In this document: positions 37,201 to 49,225 of the stretch, in pieces | Layout: every line of letters starts with the position of its first letter | Numbering within the stretch: the stretch's first letter is position 1 | Assembly: GCF_035083965.1 (NCBI RefSeq) | Contig: NC_089722.1 | Coordinates: 32,205,958 to 32,269,957 of the forward strand | DNA from: Branchiostoma lanceolatum | Lineage: Eukaryota; Chordata; Leptocardii; Amphioxiformes; Branchiostomatidae | Direction of reading: 5' to 3' | Length of the DNA: 64,000 nucleotides | Notes under the pieces: model-generated | Database searches by the model: none | Told to the model about the DNA's origin: nothing | Seen by the model: only the letters and a program-made list of their open reading frames with translations | Made by a program: the position numbers and the translations under genes

Positions 37201-40200
37201 ACATGAAGTTGCAGTGAAAGAAACAAGAATTACTGTACATGCGTCTATTTCTAGTCACGAAGGTCATACCACAGGTTTGAGGTATTCTCCAAGCAGAGGT
37301 TTCGATCGAGGAACTAGTAGTGGCCAGGATTTTTGCTCTCAGTGTTCATAATCCCGGCCACAAGTAGTCCCTATCGAAACCTCTGCTTGTGGAGGTGTCG
37401 TATCAGTTTTGGCTGTCTGTTGTGAGGTTATCGCAGGTCCATCCTGACGGTCAATTTTGTTGTCGTGCGACTTGCCGTAAAATCTTCGTTGCGATCACAA
37501 AATGCTCTATGTAGGAAACATGCATGTCACATTGTAAAAGCAAAAGACACAGGAACAAATTACAATCTTTAAACGTTGGAGAATGTGTCAGCACCTATGT
37601 GTGGGGTACATTTTATTTCTTTGTAGATTTAATATCTAATTTTGTGTTGCAACCAATGTAAATTATAGCCGCAAAGTGGTTGAATACTGATGCAAATGCA
37701 ATACTTCCGAGTAGATTCAAAGAGTTATTGAGAAAAACTCATTAGCAAACACGTCTGTTTGAAGGCTAAAACTCATATACACACGTTGTACGAACGATCT
37801 TTATGTTGAAACAGTGATTTAAAATGTTGAACTGTTTGTTTATTTAGGTCAGCGGGAAGGCGGAGCCGCTGATGCCGGGCAGACTGTACATCCACCCCGA
37901 CAGCCCGGCTACAGGAACGCAGTGGATGAAACAGAGCGTCACCTTCCACAAACTCAAGCTCACCAACAACGCCATGGACCAACAGGGACATGTAAGTCAA
38001 CTTGTTAATTTGTTTGTTTGTTTGTTTGTCATTACAGTGGGATGTATCGTTTTGTTTCTTCGGTCGTTTTATTACGAGATGGAAAATTGATTTTTAAGAG
38101 ACACGTACATAATTTTGCCTCCCTTTTTCGGCGTCAAATGTAACGTTAGACTCAAAGCGGATTTCCTTAAAAGTTGGTTGGTAAAGAAGAATTGTACGAA
38201 GTGGTATGGAGGAAAAAAGAGCATGGATGACTTTAAACCATGTAAAGTAATGTCGCGATTCTCACTTTATCTGTCTTTTGAATCGCGAGATTTTCATCCG
38301 TTAAACTGGCGATGTTCTCGCTCTTTATCAGTCTCGCTAATTATCGCGAGATTTTCCAGCTGATACGGAAACAGGTGGCAAACCTTGTACGGACGCTGCC
38401 AAATAACAATAGATACCCAAAATGGCCATATTGTTTTCGCCTCACGTTATTCGGCCACAAAAACAGTTTTCTATGTCGTTCTTTTCTTTTATCATAATTT
38501 ACTGCAACATATAACATTTTCGTATACAGAGAAATGCAGTCAAACAAACTGTCAAAGAAATGTAGTTTTCAAATGACCAAAATAGCAAAACCTTGAATCT
38601 AATTTTTAAAATGCGATTGTATCAGTCACCCGTATACTCATGATATTATAATATGGAACATAATCTATGCTAAACATGGGGCACCAGATTTTCCGTATTG
38701 CCGCTTTGGGACACTTCACTTCATTAGAATTTATAGGACGATAATCTCTGAACAAATCCATAAACCAAGTCATTAGGGATATCATGGGGCGGACACTGCG
38801 ACATGCTAGTACCAGCTTTTTTTTTAATTTTTCAGCTTTCTAGACCTATTCACTAGTGGTAGCTTCCAGTGCAGGCTTTTTTTGTAGTTCTTTTTGGCGT
38901 TATGTGTGTTGTGACTATTGCAGTTTTGATTGTACCCGGTGCCATACGTTCTAGTAATATTATTTCGACTTATCCTGGGTGCCATACTAGTTTTATGGGA
39001 AGGATGGCAACAAGGCTACTGTGGAAAACCCGGTACATTCGAAACAAAGGGCCCTTCCGAGAAGCCTACTTCTAGGCTTTTCCGCAGTTTTAATGTGGAA
39101 AAAAATTAATTGTGGGAAAGTTCGCGAGTGTAGGAGGTATTGGTAGCGGGGACCCGTCGTTTCGTCTCCCGCAAATGAACCCAACTCTCCCCCTCACTCC
39201 CCCGTGTTATAAAACCAGCGGGGCCAGTACAACACAGCTCTTTCTCACGGTTGCTTACGTTAGCGTCCCGTCACAAAGTTTACATTTGAAAACCAATGCT
39301 TGTAAATTGTAAGCTTTTTTTAATACATTTCTGACTAGAACATTGTTGTTTTGTAATCTAAGTTGTTTTGTAAGCTCCGGAAGTCCGGTACGAAAAGAAT
39401 TCACAAAAAAATATCTCTAATAAAAAAATCGCGTATATTTTGTCATGTGAGAATCCTTGCATTGTATACCTTTAACATTTTGAATTTGCATCCTAGAAGT
39501 GTTGTACAAGTTAACATACATTGTATCACATGCAATTTATAAGCTCCAATACAATTTTTATGTCTGAATGAATTTTACGTGCTCTATTCTCTCATACAAG
39601 CGATTGCCAAGTATGAATGTAAAATGTTTATCGTGTAATTAATACTACAGCTAATATTTTTTGTTACAACTCGCTAAAGCTAGTATAACTTCTTAATATA
39701 AACTTAACAAAACAAAAACAGTTGTGGGCATGTAAACGGTTTATGGTTTGTTGAAAGGGGTCTGTTGGAAAGCATACAGCTAGCCTAACGCCCTCCTTCT
39801 TTCCACTTCTAGATCATCCTGAACTCCATGCACAAGTACCAGCCCCGTCTGCACATCGTCCAGGCGAACGATGTCTACAGTCTGCGGTGGAACTCCTTCA
39901 GCACCTTCGCCTTCCCCGAGACAAGCTTCATCGCCGTCACAGCCTACCAGAACGAGAAGGTGAGGTCCAGAAAGGTTCTTCTGATAAAGAAAGTTTCAGA
40001 TTCCCATGATGGGACTCGAACCCGTGTGTATAAAAGCAACAGATTTTGAACACCTGTATTAAAGATTATTGTAACAAGAAAACATTTCGGTCCTTTTGTC
40101 GTATGCAAAGACTAGCCTCTACCGGTACCAGGTCCCGCGAATCGCTGGGAAAATAGTAGAACTGGTCAAATAGAGTGAATAGTATGCTTAGGTAGTCGGC

Positions 40201-43200
40201 TACGGAGAGAGGGTTCAATATGCCATAACACTAACAGCCTTCAAATGAAACCATGGCAAACATTGCTTAGTCAGTCAGGTAGAAACTATAAAAAGATGGC
40301 GAATACCAGTAAACAGTATTCATATCAAGATAATAGCCTTACAGAGCGATGTTTTTTTGTGGTGGTTTTCTAAAACTGACTTTAACTTTTTTTAGATAAT
40401 CTCCGTCTAGGAAAAACAAAACTGACTTAAGAGCGATATCAACACACGTGCAGTTAGTCCACAATCCTTACTCTAATCTGGCGTATTTCACACGTTTGCA
40501 ACACCTAAACGTAGAAATCTTTTGTTCGGATTTCTTCTCGTGAAGAACACCGCACCACACAAGACGATTGTTTTGGCCGCCAAACTCTCTCCATGCTTTA
40601 GCTCTGGGGCGAATCTAGGCTGTAAAAAGAGGGATTTCTTTTTTGTTGAATTGAAGAACTGCTAGCGGGGGTTTCTCGATCCGAACAGATGTAGCCTTTC
40701 TGTCAGGTTTAAAGTGCCGGGGGTAATGTACCGTACAGGGCCATAAAGTACTTAGTCTTTCAAAAGGGGGGACCGTCGTATTATCTTGTCCATTTTCGAC
40801 GGTGCGTTAATAGACTGAGGATTTGAAAAATAGCCATTTGTGTTCTATTTTCCGACAGAAGGCTTAATCCTTTGTATACAATAAAAATTGCAATTTATAC
40901 AAGAAATTAATAAATTTGATACAGGGAAGTGCGCTTAAGGACATCTCTTCACAACATTATTCTTAACAGAAACTTGTCCTGTTCTTGGGAATATGTTTAT
41001 ACAAGGAGGTTTTGTGGTTTATATAACCTCCATGATCTTGAGTTGACTTTTCTTAGTTAAGCTGCTAACTAATTGTTATTGTTAACTTGCAGATAACTCA
41101 ACTGAAGATAGACAACAACCCGTTCGCCAAGGGATTCCGTGACAACGGCGGCAACCGAAGGTAAGTTTATCTCAAAAGAAGATTGTTTTCTTTTGTTCCG
41201 AAATACATCAGAGGCTTTTGTAGAACCACCTCGTTTGTTTTTCCAACCCTTAAAACTCGGAAGGTTTTATTCCTCTGGTTTCTTGAGTGACTGTTAAAAT
41301 TTTTGTAGACCTTTGTCGACCGTCGATTTTGTCAAAGTCTTGTTCTTGAAAATCCCACCACAACTGTGACTTAGTGCGGATCTGAGGGGAAGAATGTCGT
41401 GAACACTGTTGTTGATGTGTCGTATAAGATTCGGCTGATTTTTGACCGTTAAGGTTATCGTATATCCTTGTCAAAGCCTCGTACGAAGAATATGACCTAG
41501 TCCTAATCTAATCACAAGATATCTGAAGACTAGTTTATGTAAATCGTACCACTAAACTTGTGTAATTCCTACAACACACTCGCCATGTATGATAGCCCCA
41601 ACTTCCGGTCATAAAGTCTACAATAGTAGCTTACCTGTGTTTATAAACACCACTAGCTAACCACACCGAGTCTAAAATTATGTTATAAAATCAAGGTGAA
41701 TATGCACAAAGATAGGAATGAGCCTAGACCTAAAATCTAGAATAGTGCAATGATCAATAATAGTATTTTTGTTGTGATAATCGCCTCTCGATGATAATGA
41801 ATACAATGTTACATTATCCGTGGAGTATCCAAAGTCACATATGGCCGTGCTGCGATTTTCAGTTAAATGGCCTTCAGAAGAAAGGGTTTTTCCTTCGCTC
41901 TATTGTGTCCCTTTCTCTTGAACGATCTCCTCTTCACTTGATTGACCCTTTTAGAGACGATAGAAACGCTCGCTGTAGTTGCAGCGCTCTTTAACAGTCT
42001 CCATTGTGTGCGTGCGTCTGTCTCTCTCGCCCTTTAATTGAATTTAAGCGTGAGATATTCTTTCTTCTTCTATAGCAGGGAGCGCGCCATCGTGAGTACG
42101 AAGCGGAGCGCGGACACAGCGGGAGACCCCGGTGACTCAGGTAAAACCCTTCCCTCACTAGGCTATCTCCTACATTGATTCGCTACGGAACCTCTATACT
42201 CCCCTATTTATCAAAGCTAGATAGATTCGCACTGAAAGGCGCCCTGTGTGGCGTTTCTCTCATTGAAAAAAAAAAAAAACGTTTCCGATGTTGAGTAGCG
42301 GAAGAAGGTGGTGGCTCGTGTGCCCCCGCAATGATATGGTTGTTTGTTAGGGGTGAGAAAGGGCAGTAAGGCGCTCGCCTCGGCGCACGCTTCCAACAAT
42401 ACGGACTAGATCGACCTTGATTGAGACGTTTACACCCACTGTACCTCGTTAGCCAGTTCTTTTTTAGTGGACGTGATTACGGCAGACAATTCTTAAGGGC
42501 TGTACAGTAGCCTGTTTTTATTAGACGAAAGAGGGTGTTTGAAATGGGACCTCCCATACTGAGTAACTACTTGGTGTAAATCTTACTCCTGACGTGTGTT
42601 TAGTCGTGGGTCCTCCCCTCCCCGTGCCTATTATGTGACTGGCGCTTGCATGTCTGATGACACATCTGTTGTATCTGTGCCCATCCTACAGTTAGCAACA
42701 AGCGGCTGTGTAACGGAGGGGAATCCGAGCGGAACAACAGACCACCGAGCTGTGACTGCAGCGGCGTCGGGGAGGAGAGCGACGTGCCCCGAGGACCGTC
42801 CCACTACAACCCGCCTGCCCAGACCGACGACCTCAACCCGTGCGGCAACCCCCTCACCATCGTGACCGACGACATCACGGCCGACTTCGCCAAGGAGAGA
42901 TCGCCGGGTGTGCCGCACGCTCTCGGCGGACAGGGAAGCGCTCAGCTCCCGACGAGGGACCAGACGGGCCTCGGTAGCTGTCAAGGCGAGGACATCAGAT
43001 GTCAGACGCGCACAGCCTGTGCACAAGACCCGCGTGACCTTCTCGCCTCTCCAGACGGCACCGACTACCAGCAGTACCATCCGGGCGGGTACAGCAGTCA
43101 GACCGCGGGAGACCCTACCGACAACACCGGCGTGCATCTCGGCTACGGCACGGGGCCGTCATTCCAAGAACTGTCCGTACAGACAGACCTGGGCAGCACG

Positions 43201-43593
43201 GACATGGCCGCTGTGTGCAAGAACGATACCGTCGGACTCAACCCTACCGGCACGGCCGTCCTGCCGTCTTACCCCGCCGTCAGCTCCTTCCACACCGGTC
43301 TGCCCGTGTCCAACGCGCCCCTGTACGCAAGCGGCGGCACCCCGCCCCAGAGATCGTACGACGTGTACCCGACAGGTCTGTTCGCAGCCCCGACTGCCTA
43401 CGAACCTCTGGACTATGCCACGTGCAAGATGGCAGGCTTCTCGCGTATGCAGATGAGCGTGGCCCCAGCACCGCACCTCAGTCACTTCCCCACGTCTTCT
43501 GCCGCCTCTATGCCCGTCAACTTCCACGGCATGTTCAACACTCACCCCATGCCTGCGGCCTACCCTGGACACGTGGGAAAGTTCGCGGCCTAG
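34202..43593 (+). CDS. Tbx6/16: T-box transcription factor, Tbx6/Tbx16/VegT class
   Basis: Eight coding exons: 34202-34355, 34486-34678, 36820-36943, 37848-37991, 39813-39959, 41093-41160, 42076-42140 and 42692-43593. All phases join and give 598 aa. The T-box spans about residues 89-276: [75 protein letters not shown] and [17 protein letters not shown] and the exon 5 context resemble zebrafish Tbx16 and frog VegT more than Tbx2/3 or Tbx4/5, although the box is also close to the Tbx2-5 group. The N-terminal 88 residues ([10 protein letters not shown] near the start) and the 320-residue Ser/Thr/Pro/Gly-rich tail are outside the conserved box. The protein should bind T-half-site DNA in the nucleus; this class controls paraxial mesoderm and tailbud development in chordates. 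Introns 2-4 are long. Subfamily assignment is from memory of family motifs; a tree would settle it. Confidence 0.9.
36056..36316 (+). repeat. Intronic module duplicated within the T-box gene, copy 1
   Basis: Begins TGTGGGAAAGTT and contains TGTCTCCCGCAAATGAACC, a TATAAAACCAGCGG segment and TCTTTCTCACGGTTG. It lies in intron 2. Copy 2 is in intron 4 (39109-39285), and the last part returns inverted at 39680-39780. Confidence 0.85.
36550..36795 (+). repeat. Minisatellite, 77-bp unit, about three copies, T-box intron 2
   Basis: GAAGAAAC.A.AGCGATC begins units at 36564, 36641 and 36718; each holds GAACGA.CA and TGCGTTTTGCG. It ends just before exon 3. Confidence 0.9.
37284..37395. mobile_element. 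TTCTCCAAGCAGAGGTTTCGA foldback in T-box intron 3
   Basis: Palindrome of TTCTCCAAGCAGAGGTTTCG with its inverse ending GGAG; inner arms TAGTGGCC.GGAT. A related single arm is at 59232-59290. Confidence 0.8.
39109..39285 (+). repeat. Intronic module duplicated within the T-box gene, copy 2
   Basis: Starts TGTGGGAAAGTTCGCGAGTG, keeps TCCCGCAAATGAACCCAACT and GTTATAAAACCAGCGGGG, and ends near ACAAAGTTTACA. It is about 90 percent alike to copy 1 over 175 bp by eye. Confidence 0.85.
39680..39782 (-). repeat. Inverted partial copy of the T-box intronic module
   Basis: AACAGTTGTGGGCATGTAAA and following GGTTTATGG, GTCTGTTGGAAAGC are the reverse complement of about 36230-36316. It lies just upstream of exon 5. 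Confidence 0.8.
40113..40295. mobile_element. Degraded TAGCCTCTACC element, T-box intron 5
   Basis: TAGCCTCTACCGGTACCAGG, AATAGTAGAA.TGGTCAAATAGAGTGAAT and GTCAGGTAGAAACTA are recognisable, but the arms have diverged. Confidence 0.7.
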
Positions 43594-44560
43594 AGACACT
43601 CTAACAAACAAATTATAGAAACTATTGGGTCCTGTTTAAAACCCAATCTCTAAACATGCTAAGATTTTCATTAGTATTTAAGCCGAAAAGTTTGTGAAAC
43701 AAGTAAGGTAATGTTGACGTTGTGCTTGTCAAACTTGAAAGTTGACAGTCCAAAAGAAATCCGTATGCCAAAAGACCTGTCAGAAATGTAAAATACTTTC
43801 TCAGATACTGTATCAACACCAACCGATTCCCGCTCAAAGATTGCTACGAAGTATTGTTTAACGACCTGACAAAGGGAGAAAGAAAAAATGTACATGTAAG
43901 TTATGGTGTTAATATTCAGGTCAAACGACAAGCGTTTTCAATCAATGTGTCAACGTGGATATTGTAAACCCGTTCCATCGTTTGTCAAACAAACTATATC
44001 GTCTTAGTAAAATTCTATCTAGTGTGTGGCTAAAATGACATTACTACGAGGTCTCAGAAACCAACTGTATTTAACGACTCTCTACTACATGTAGCTAAAA
44101 ACCTAAAGAGAGAACAAGACTGTACATATATGCTTCAAGAAGCCTGAAGGCTTGATGTGTTTTGACCACTTAGGCGAGGCTGACCCGCTAAAGAAAGCCA
44201 GTTGATGTGTGATAGTTGAAAAGCTACCTCGTAAATTATGTTGCCGTCTGAGTGGGTAGAACTACCTGTAAACAAAGTGTGTCTGTAACTGTAATATGAT
44301 GTGTGTCGTTCTGCAAAAACTTGTGTATATATTGAAGAAAAAGATATCGGAGTTACGTATTGTATGTGCGACTATGAACGCTTTCTTCAGCGCTTCTTAT
44401 GTTTGTTGATTTCTTTTTGTTCTTTTTGAGACTTTCTTTGCACTGAAAGAATTAGTCAGGTGAAGGATTATGCACAACAGAGATTAGAATAGTCTTTATT
44501 TATTGTTTTTTCTTTGTTGACTATTGTATACCTAAGAGAGGCATCGCATTGTATATGGAC
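43594..44560 (+). other. Probable 3' UTR of the T-box gene
   Basis: This AT-rich stretch directly follows the TAG stop and is free of the foldback repeats seen from about 44.97 kb onward. I found no canonical AATAAA in it, so the mRNA end cannot be placed; the right limit given is arbitrary. Confidence 0.35.
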
Positions 44561-44976
44561 TGTTGTGTTGTTTATTTTGACCATGTACCTTGCGATATTT
44601 ATATTTATTTTTGTACTAGTTTGTTGTATCTTTGCGTGGATGATGACAATACATGTTATTGTGGTGAGAAACACTTTGTGACTGTGTTTACTTTGTTACC
44701 ATACGTTATCCCCGAATCAGGGTGTATGTATAAGACTGGTACAACCTACAGCCAAGAAGAGAAATCTAGCTTGATGAAAAAAAGGAAATGAAAGATTTAG
44801 ATAGGAGGAAGAAATGTGAAATATTCGGAAGAAAAAAGGGTAGAGTTCAAACTAAATGCTAAATCAAACCTAGATCACACTGATAGACGACAGGTCTAAA
44901 GCAAAAGGTAGAATACATCTCAATCTGAACCAAAGACTCTGTGAATAGTTTCATCAGGTTGGTAAGTCACTGAATA

Positions 44977-45150
44977 AAAAAGACTCTTTTTACACAACCA
45001 AGAGATTTATTCCACCGACGTTTCGGTGACCATATCTGTCACTTCTTCATGGCAATTCTGACAGGTTCACCTGCATTGCTATGTGAACCAGTCAGAATTG
45101 CGGTGGACTAAATCTATTGGTTGTGTAAAAAGAGTCTTTTTTTTATTCAG
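44977..45150. mobile_element. Palindromic Penelope-like terminal remnant with hammerhead-like core
   Basis: AGACTCTTTTTACACAACCA and its inverse bound the segment. On the minus strand CCATGAAGAAGTGACAGATA, GGTCACC, GAAAC and GTC follow in order (about 45060-45016): helix II (GTGAC/GTCAC) is good, but the first core box CTGATGA is altered to GCCATGA. Probably inactive. Confidence 0.55.
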
Positions 45151-45447
45151 TTGAACCAAAGACTGTTAGATACAACTACATTTTAAAGGTCGGGGGTTTG
45201 TACCTGCGCACTTTCATGTAGGGTACCGGCCACCCCATGTTACCTAAAAACTAAATTCAGCATACACTCAGTAATAATTCTAGAATAGAATAGAAGGAAA
45301 TAGATACTTAGTTTATGAGATATTTAAATTGTAATAAAACTGGACTAAACAGTTGAGGCTGTTTGTAATATAAACGATGACGATCGGAAAGCTTCCAGCA
45401 TTCAGGGTCAAAGTTTAACTTCCAGTGTTATCCGACCATACCCAAGG

Positions 45448-45645
45448 TACTCTCCAAGCAGAGCTAGGGTTTCGGCTGGTTTTTAACGTGTTTTTAGGCG
45501 TTTTTGTCATGCCTTCTACTTTGTCATCGTTTTTGTTGTGTCGCCAACCCAAGACAAAAAAAAAGATGACAAAGTAGAAAGCACGACAATGACGCCTAAA
45601 AACACGTCAAAAACCAGCCGAAACCCATGCTCTGCTTGGAGAGTA
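45448..45645. mobile_element. TACTCTCC foldback element inserted into a micro-insertion
   Basis: Ends TACTCTCCAAGCAGAG and CTCTGCTTGGAGAGTA, flanked by ACCCAAGG on both sides. The duplicated bases belong to a CAAGGAGG micro-insertion whose 7-bp repeats CCATACC lie at 45436-45442 and 45667-45673. Confidence 0.9.
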
Positions 45646-45930
45646 ACCCAAGGAGGTTAAACCTTGCCATACCCAAGTTCGTGTATAGATTTCGTTCTTC
45701 CATGTCACTTTTTCAAGAGTGACTTTTATGAACATTAGATGTGGTCAGGGAAACTATATTACACGCGTTTTGAACGATGGTAACCATTGAAGATTCTAGT
45801 ATATCCAGACATAATGACATACGTTGTGAGATACGAGGGGTGAGCAATAAATAAAGCCTGAGCAATAAATAAAGCACACGACCCAAATTTCGGGGCATAA
45901 TCATAAGGCATAAAGCCTTTTATGAATGTG

Positions 45931-45963
45931 CAGAGGAGGGGTTCCGGCAGGTTTTTAACGTGT
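45931..45963. mobile_element. TACTCTCC foldback arm fragment
   Basis: CAGAGGAGGGGTTCCGGCAGGTTTTTAACG-type arm (first 16 bases CAGAGGAGGGGTTCCG) without a partner. Confidence 0.6.
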
Positions 45964-46002
45964 ACGTGTTTTCATGTCGGAATGACAACTTTCTGTACGT
46001 GA

Positions 46003-46078
46003 CATGTGAAACGTGTGACGAGGCGGCGGCGTACTTCTCAGTTCCGTCCGACTTCTCAAACTGTCGTCTGACCTAAAA
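46003..46078 (+). repeat. GC-rich clustered repeat, copy 1 (partial)
   Basis: GTGAAACGTGTGACGAGGCG, GGCGTACTTCTCAGTTCCG and CTGTCGTCTGACC. This is the outlying first member of the family described at 50995-56075. Confidence 0.75.
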
Positions 46079-46633
46079 TAACCTCCTTGCTTTACATAAC
46101 TTATGATATCAATGTGTAAAGTTGTGAATTATTACGCCAATTATACGCCGTATGGCGGGTTTCATACGAAGATTAGTCATGTTTCAGTAGGAACAAAAGT
46201 TTATGAAATCTTCTCTAAACTGACACCTAATTGTTGCAGGCAGCATAAAATGATTAAAGAGGTCGTGGGAAAAGTCGGTACACTTGGCCCACTGTTGTCG
46301 GTGAGACTTTGTCACTTAACACCTAGTGTCCAACTTGTGAAACATGTACCACAGTCCCTTTTGTCGTTCTGTCTCACTGAGACAAATTATGATATTTTAG
46401 CATATCAAACCTGGGTGAAAATTGAATAATTGCTAACATTTGTTAATATTCAAATTCTAGTCGGTTTATCGTTTGACATCGCGCGTGGGTTTCGCTGATG
46501 TGTGAATACTGTCGTCTGATTGTGACGTGCGCTAGACGGCTCGGCGTGAACTTGTCACAAGGTTTCGGAAACCATATTTAGCCTACACTGCAGACATTCC
46601 TACGGCTGTCGCTTTGATATTGCCATGTTTTCT

Positions 46634-46788
46634 TAGCCTCTACCAAGCTCCGCGGATGGCTGGAAAAATAGTAGAAGCCATATTGGACCCTCTCTCCGTA
46701 ACCGACTCCTTTAGCATACAATTCACTCTCATGTATTGGCCAATTTCTATCATTTTTCCAGCCATCCGCGCAGCCCTGGTAGAGGCTA
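46634..46788. mobile_element. TAGCCTCTACC foldback element, exact 9-bp duplication
   Basis: TAGCCTCTACCAAGCTCCGC and inverse, flanked by ATGTTTTCT on both sides; 155 bp. Confidence 0.92.
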
Positions 46789-46799
46789 ATGTTTTCTGA

Positions 46800-48140
46800 T
46801 CACGTTCTGTTCTCTGCTACTTTGTTGACTTCTTGCTAAACTATTTTATAGACATGAAGTAAAGGGATACCAAGGAGGTTAAAATTTAACCTCCTTGGGG
46901 ATACAAAGCTTGATCTCTATTTCGTCGTATACAAAATCTAATTCGTCTACGTCCTCCTGAAACAAAAAAACTTGCCCTACGAATTAAAATACAATAGTAT
47001 ACGTATACATGAAGGTTAGATATCTATATTTGAAAATATCAGACAAAAATCCTTTGACGTTTTTAGTATCATTGTCATAAGAATGTCAGCATGAATTACT
47101 CAATTCTCTTTAAGACCTGAATTTGGTGTATTTACAATCTTCCCTAATAGTTCACTCATTTAATTGGACCATTTGTGACTGCTGTCCTATGCCGTATATT
47201 TTCAATGTAGGTTTCCCCATTTCATACATCTTGGCAACGTGGAAAAATTCATATTTCTAATGGCTTTAGATAAACCCTTGATTATTAAACACACCTGTAC
47301 TTATATCTACACTATTACTAAGATGCGAGAAGACTGAAGAGGCCAAATTAACGTAATCAGCGCTAGCTTATCATTGTATATATATATGTATATATGTTTT
47401 TGCAAACTGTGATGTTTTCTGTTGTGACCTGTACTGAACCCAGTGGGTATGTGTGTGCAATAAAGGTCTTCATTCATTCATTCATTAAATGTGGAAGGAT
47501 TGCACTATTTTGCCGCCCCAGACAAAATATTAGCGTAACATGAAACAAAACAGTATTAGACATTATATGTACAATTCACTGTCTAATAATCCATGATGAC
47601 AAACAAATCGACAAAACGAGGACACTGCTAATAAAGTTTATTCTATTTACAACCGGGCAAGGTTGTAAATTAGAATTAATGAAGTCGGGCGACCTATAAT
47701 TCCCTGATTAACAAACACAGTACATCAAAACATGTGTTCAACTGTCACATTGACGGGTTAGCACATATGCTAGATATGGACATAATTCATTTTCTTCTAA
47801 GTGTAATACGAGAATTGAAGGAATGCACATATCTTGATTTTTAGGCACGTGTTTTCAATGATGTTCTTGGTCTTTTCTACCATTTTTTTGGCAAGATTCC
47901 TAACATCGACGATATTTATAAGCACAAAACTCCCCTTTGTTGTTTTTAGATCGAGAAATTGACGAAATGAACTGAATGACATTTACATGCGTACAGATGA
48001 TTTAATAAAGCAAGGACCTCTTTTAATCAAGGACATTGTTAAAATGTCACTCCCACCATTTGAAGCTCCTTGCTTACACCAATTTAACAAATACAGTGTG
48101 AAATGTCAAACGGCAGTTTTGAAGGTCGCAGGTCGTAAAC
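46800..48140. other. Intergenic, nothing further recognised
   Basis: AT-rich; contains the micro-insertion at 46871-46897 and a short (CATT)n run near 47472. No gene seen. Confidence 0.5.
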
Positions 48141-48222
48141 TTAAACGATGAATGCGGCCCGAGATTTGACTTTTGTTGTGACTCATAGAATTAATGTCTG
48201 GTTGTCTGTTGGCATGTCTGAT

Positions 48223-48392
48223 TTAATCTCCAAGCAGATCTACACGGTGCACCTAAAATCGTATATGCTAGCCAGAGAAGCTCCAGTCAGTCAGATAAGC
48301 TACGGTGCGGACTGGAGCTTATCTGGCTGACTGGAGCTTCTCTGGCTAGCATATACGATGTTCGGTGCACCGTGTAGATCTGCTTGGAGATT
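48223..48392. mobile_element. AATCTCCAAGCAGA foldback element, 9-bp duplication
   Basis: AATCTCCAAGCAGATCTACA with near-identical inverse arm and TCTCTGGCTGACTGGAGCTT core; ATGTCTGAT lies at 48214-48222 and 48393-48401. Confidence 0.9.
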
Positions 48393-48419
48393 ATGTCTGA
48401 TAAGGTACTAGTTAATTGC

Positions 48420-48431
48420 ACGCACACACAT

Positions 48432-48493
<62 letters not shown>

Positions 48494-48695
48494 ACACATA
48501 CACAGTTACAGGTACACACATACACACACACTCACTCACATACACACACACATGCACGCACTCATATGCATTCGTATATATACAATATACAAACACAAAC
48601 ATACACACACATACACACATACAAACACACACACATATACCTCCTTGCATATACATACACACATACACAGTTGCACACACACACGAGCGCACACA
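48420..48695. repeat. (CA)n-rich microsatellite region
   Basis: Pure CA run to about 48487, then CA/TACA mixed repeats. Overlapping Thr-His and Cys-Val frames are artefacts. Confidence 0.95.
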
Positions 48696-49225
48696 AGGGT
48701 GTTCTTGGAACAGTTGTGAAAGTGTCGTACAATCACTCAAACGGGAAAACTTGTCGTGAATCAGTCATTAAAATTCTGTAACAACTATAACACATGTTGA
48801 AAATGAGACGCATTTTATCTACAAAGTGTGTCTCCTTGTTTCCAAAACATCACGTTTAGCCCTGCGAGCATGAATATAAGGTAAACACTAGAGAACATTA
48901 TTATCATCACTAGCTGTACAAAACTTACAAAACGGCATCTAGTGAACCTTGAATAATAAGTTGATTACATCTGGGTGTGCCTAGTCATTCCCAGAACAGA
49001 CCCGGAATCCGTGACACCTCAATAGCAACTCAACTTACAACAAATAGTGTTAAAATTTACACATGGCAAGTTCCCATTTCTGATAATTGAAAATAAGGTG
49101 GAAAAATAATGTCCTTGCTTTAAGCTATGCACTTTCAATCGTAAGTATGATATTTGATATTTGCAAGAAAGACCAGAGGAAATTTATGAAATATTGGAAA
49201 AATATAACGCATGCGTACTATAATC

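Noticed and set aside
40000..40048. B-box-like GGGTTCGAGTCCCA on the minus strand in T-box intron 5
   Set aside because: No A box or cloverleaf partner; not enough for a tRNA gene or SINE.
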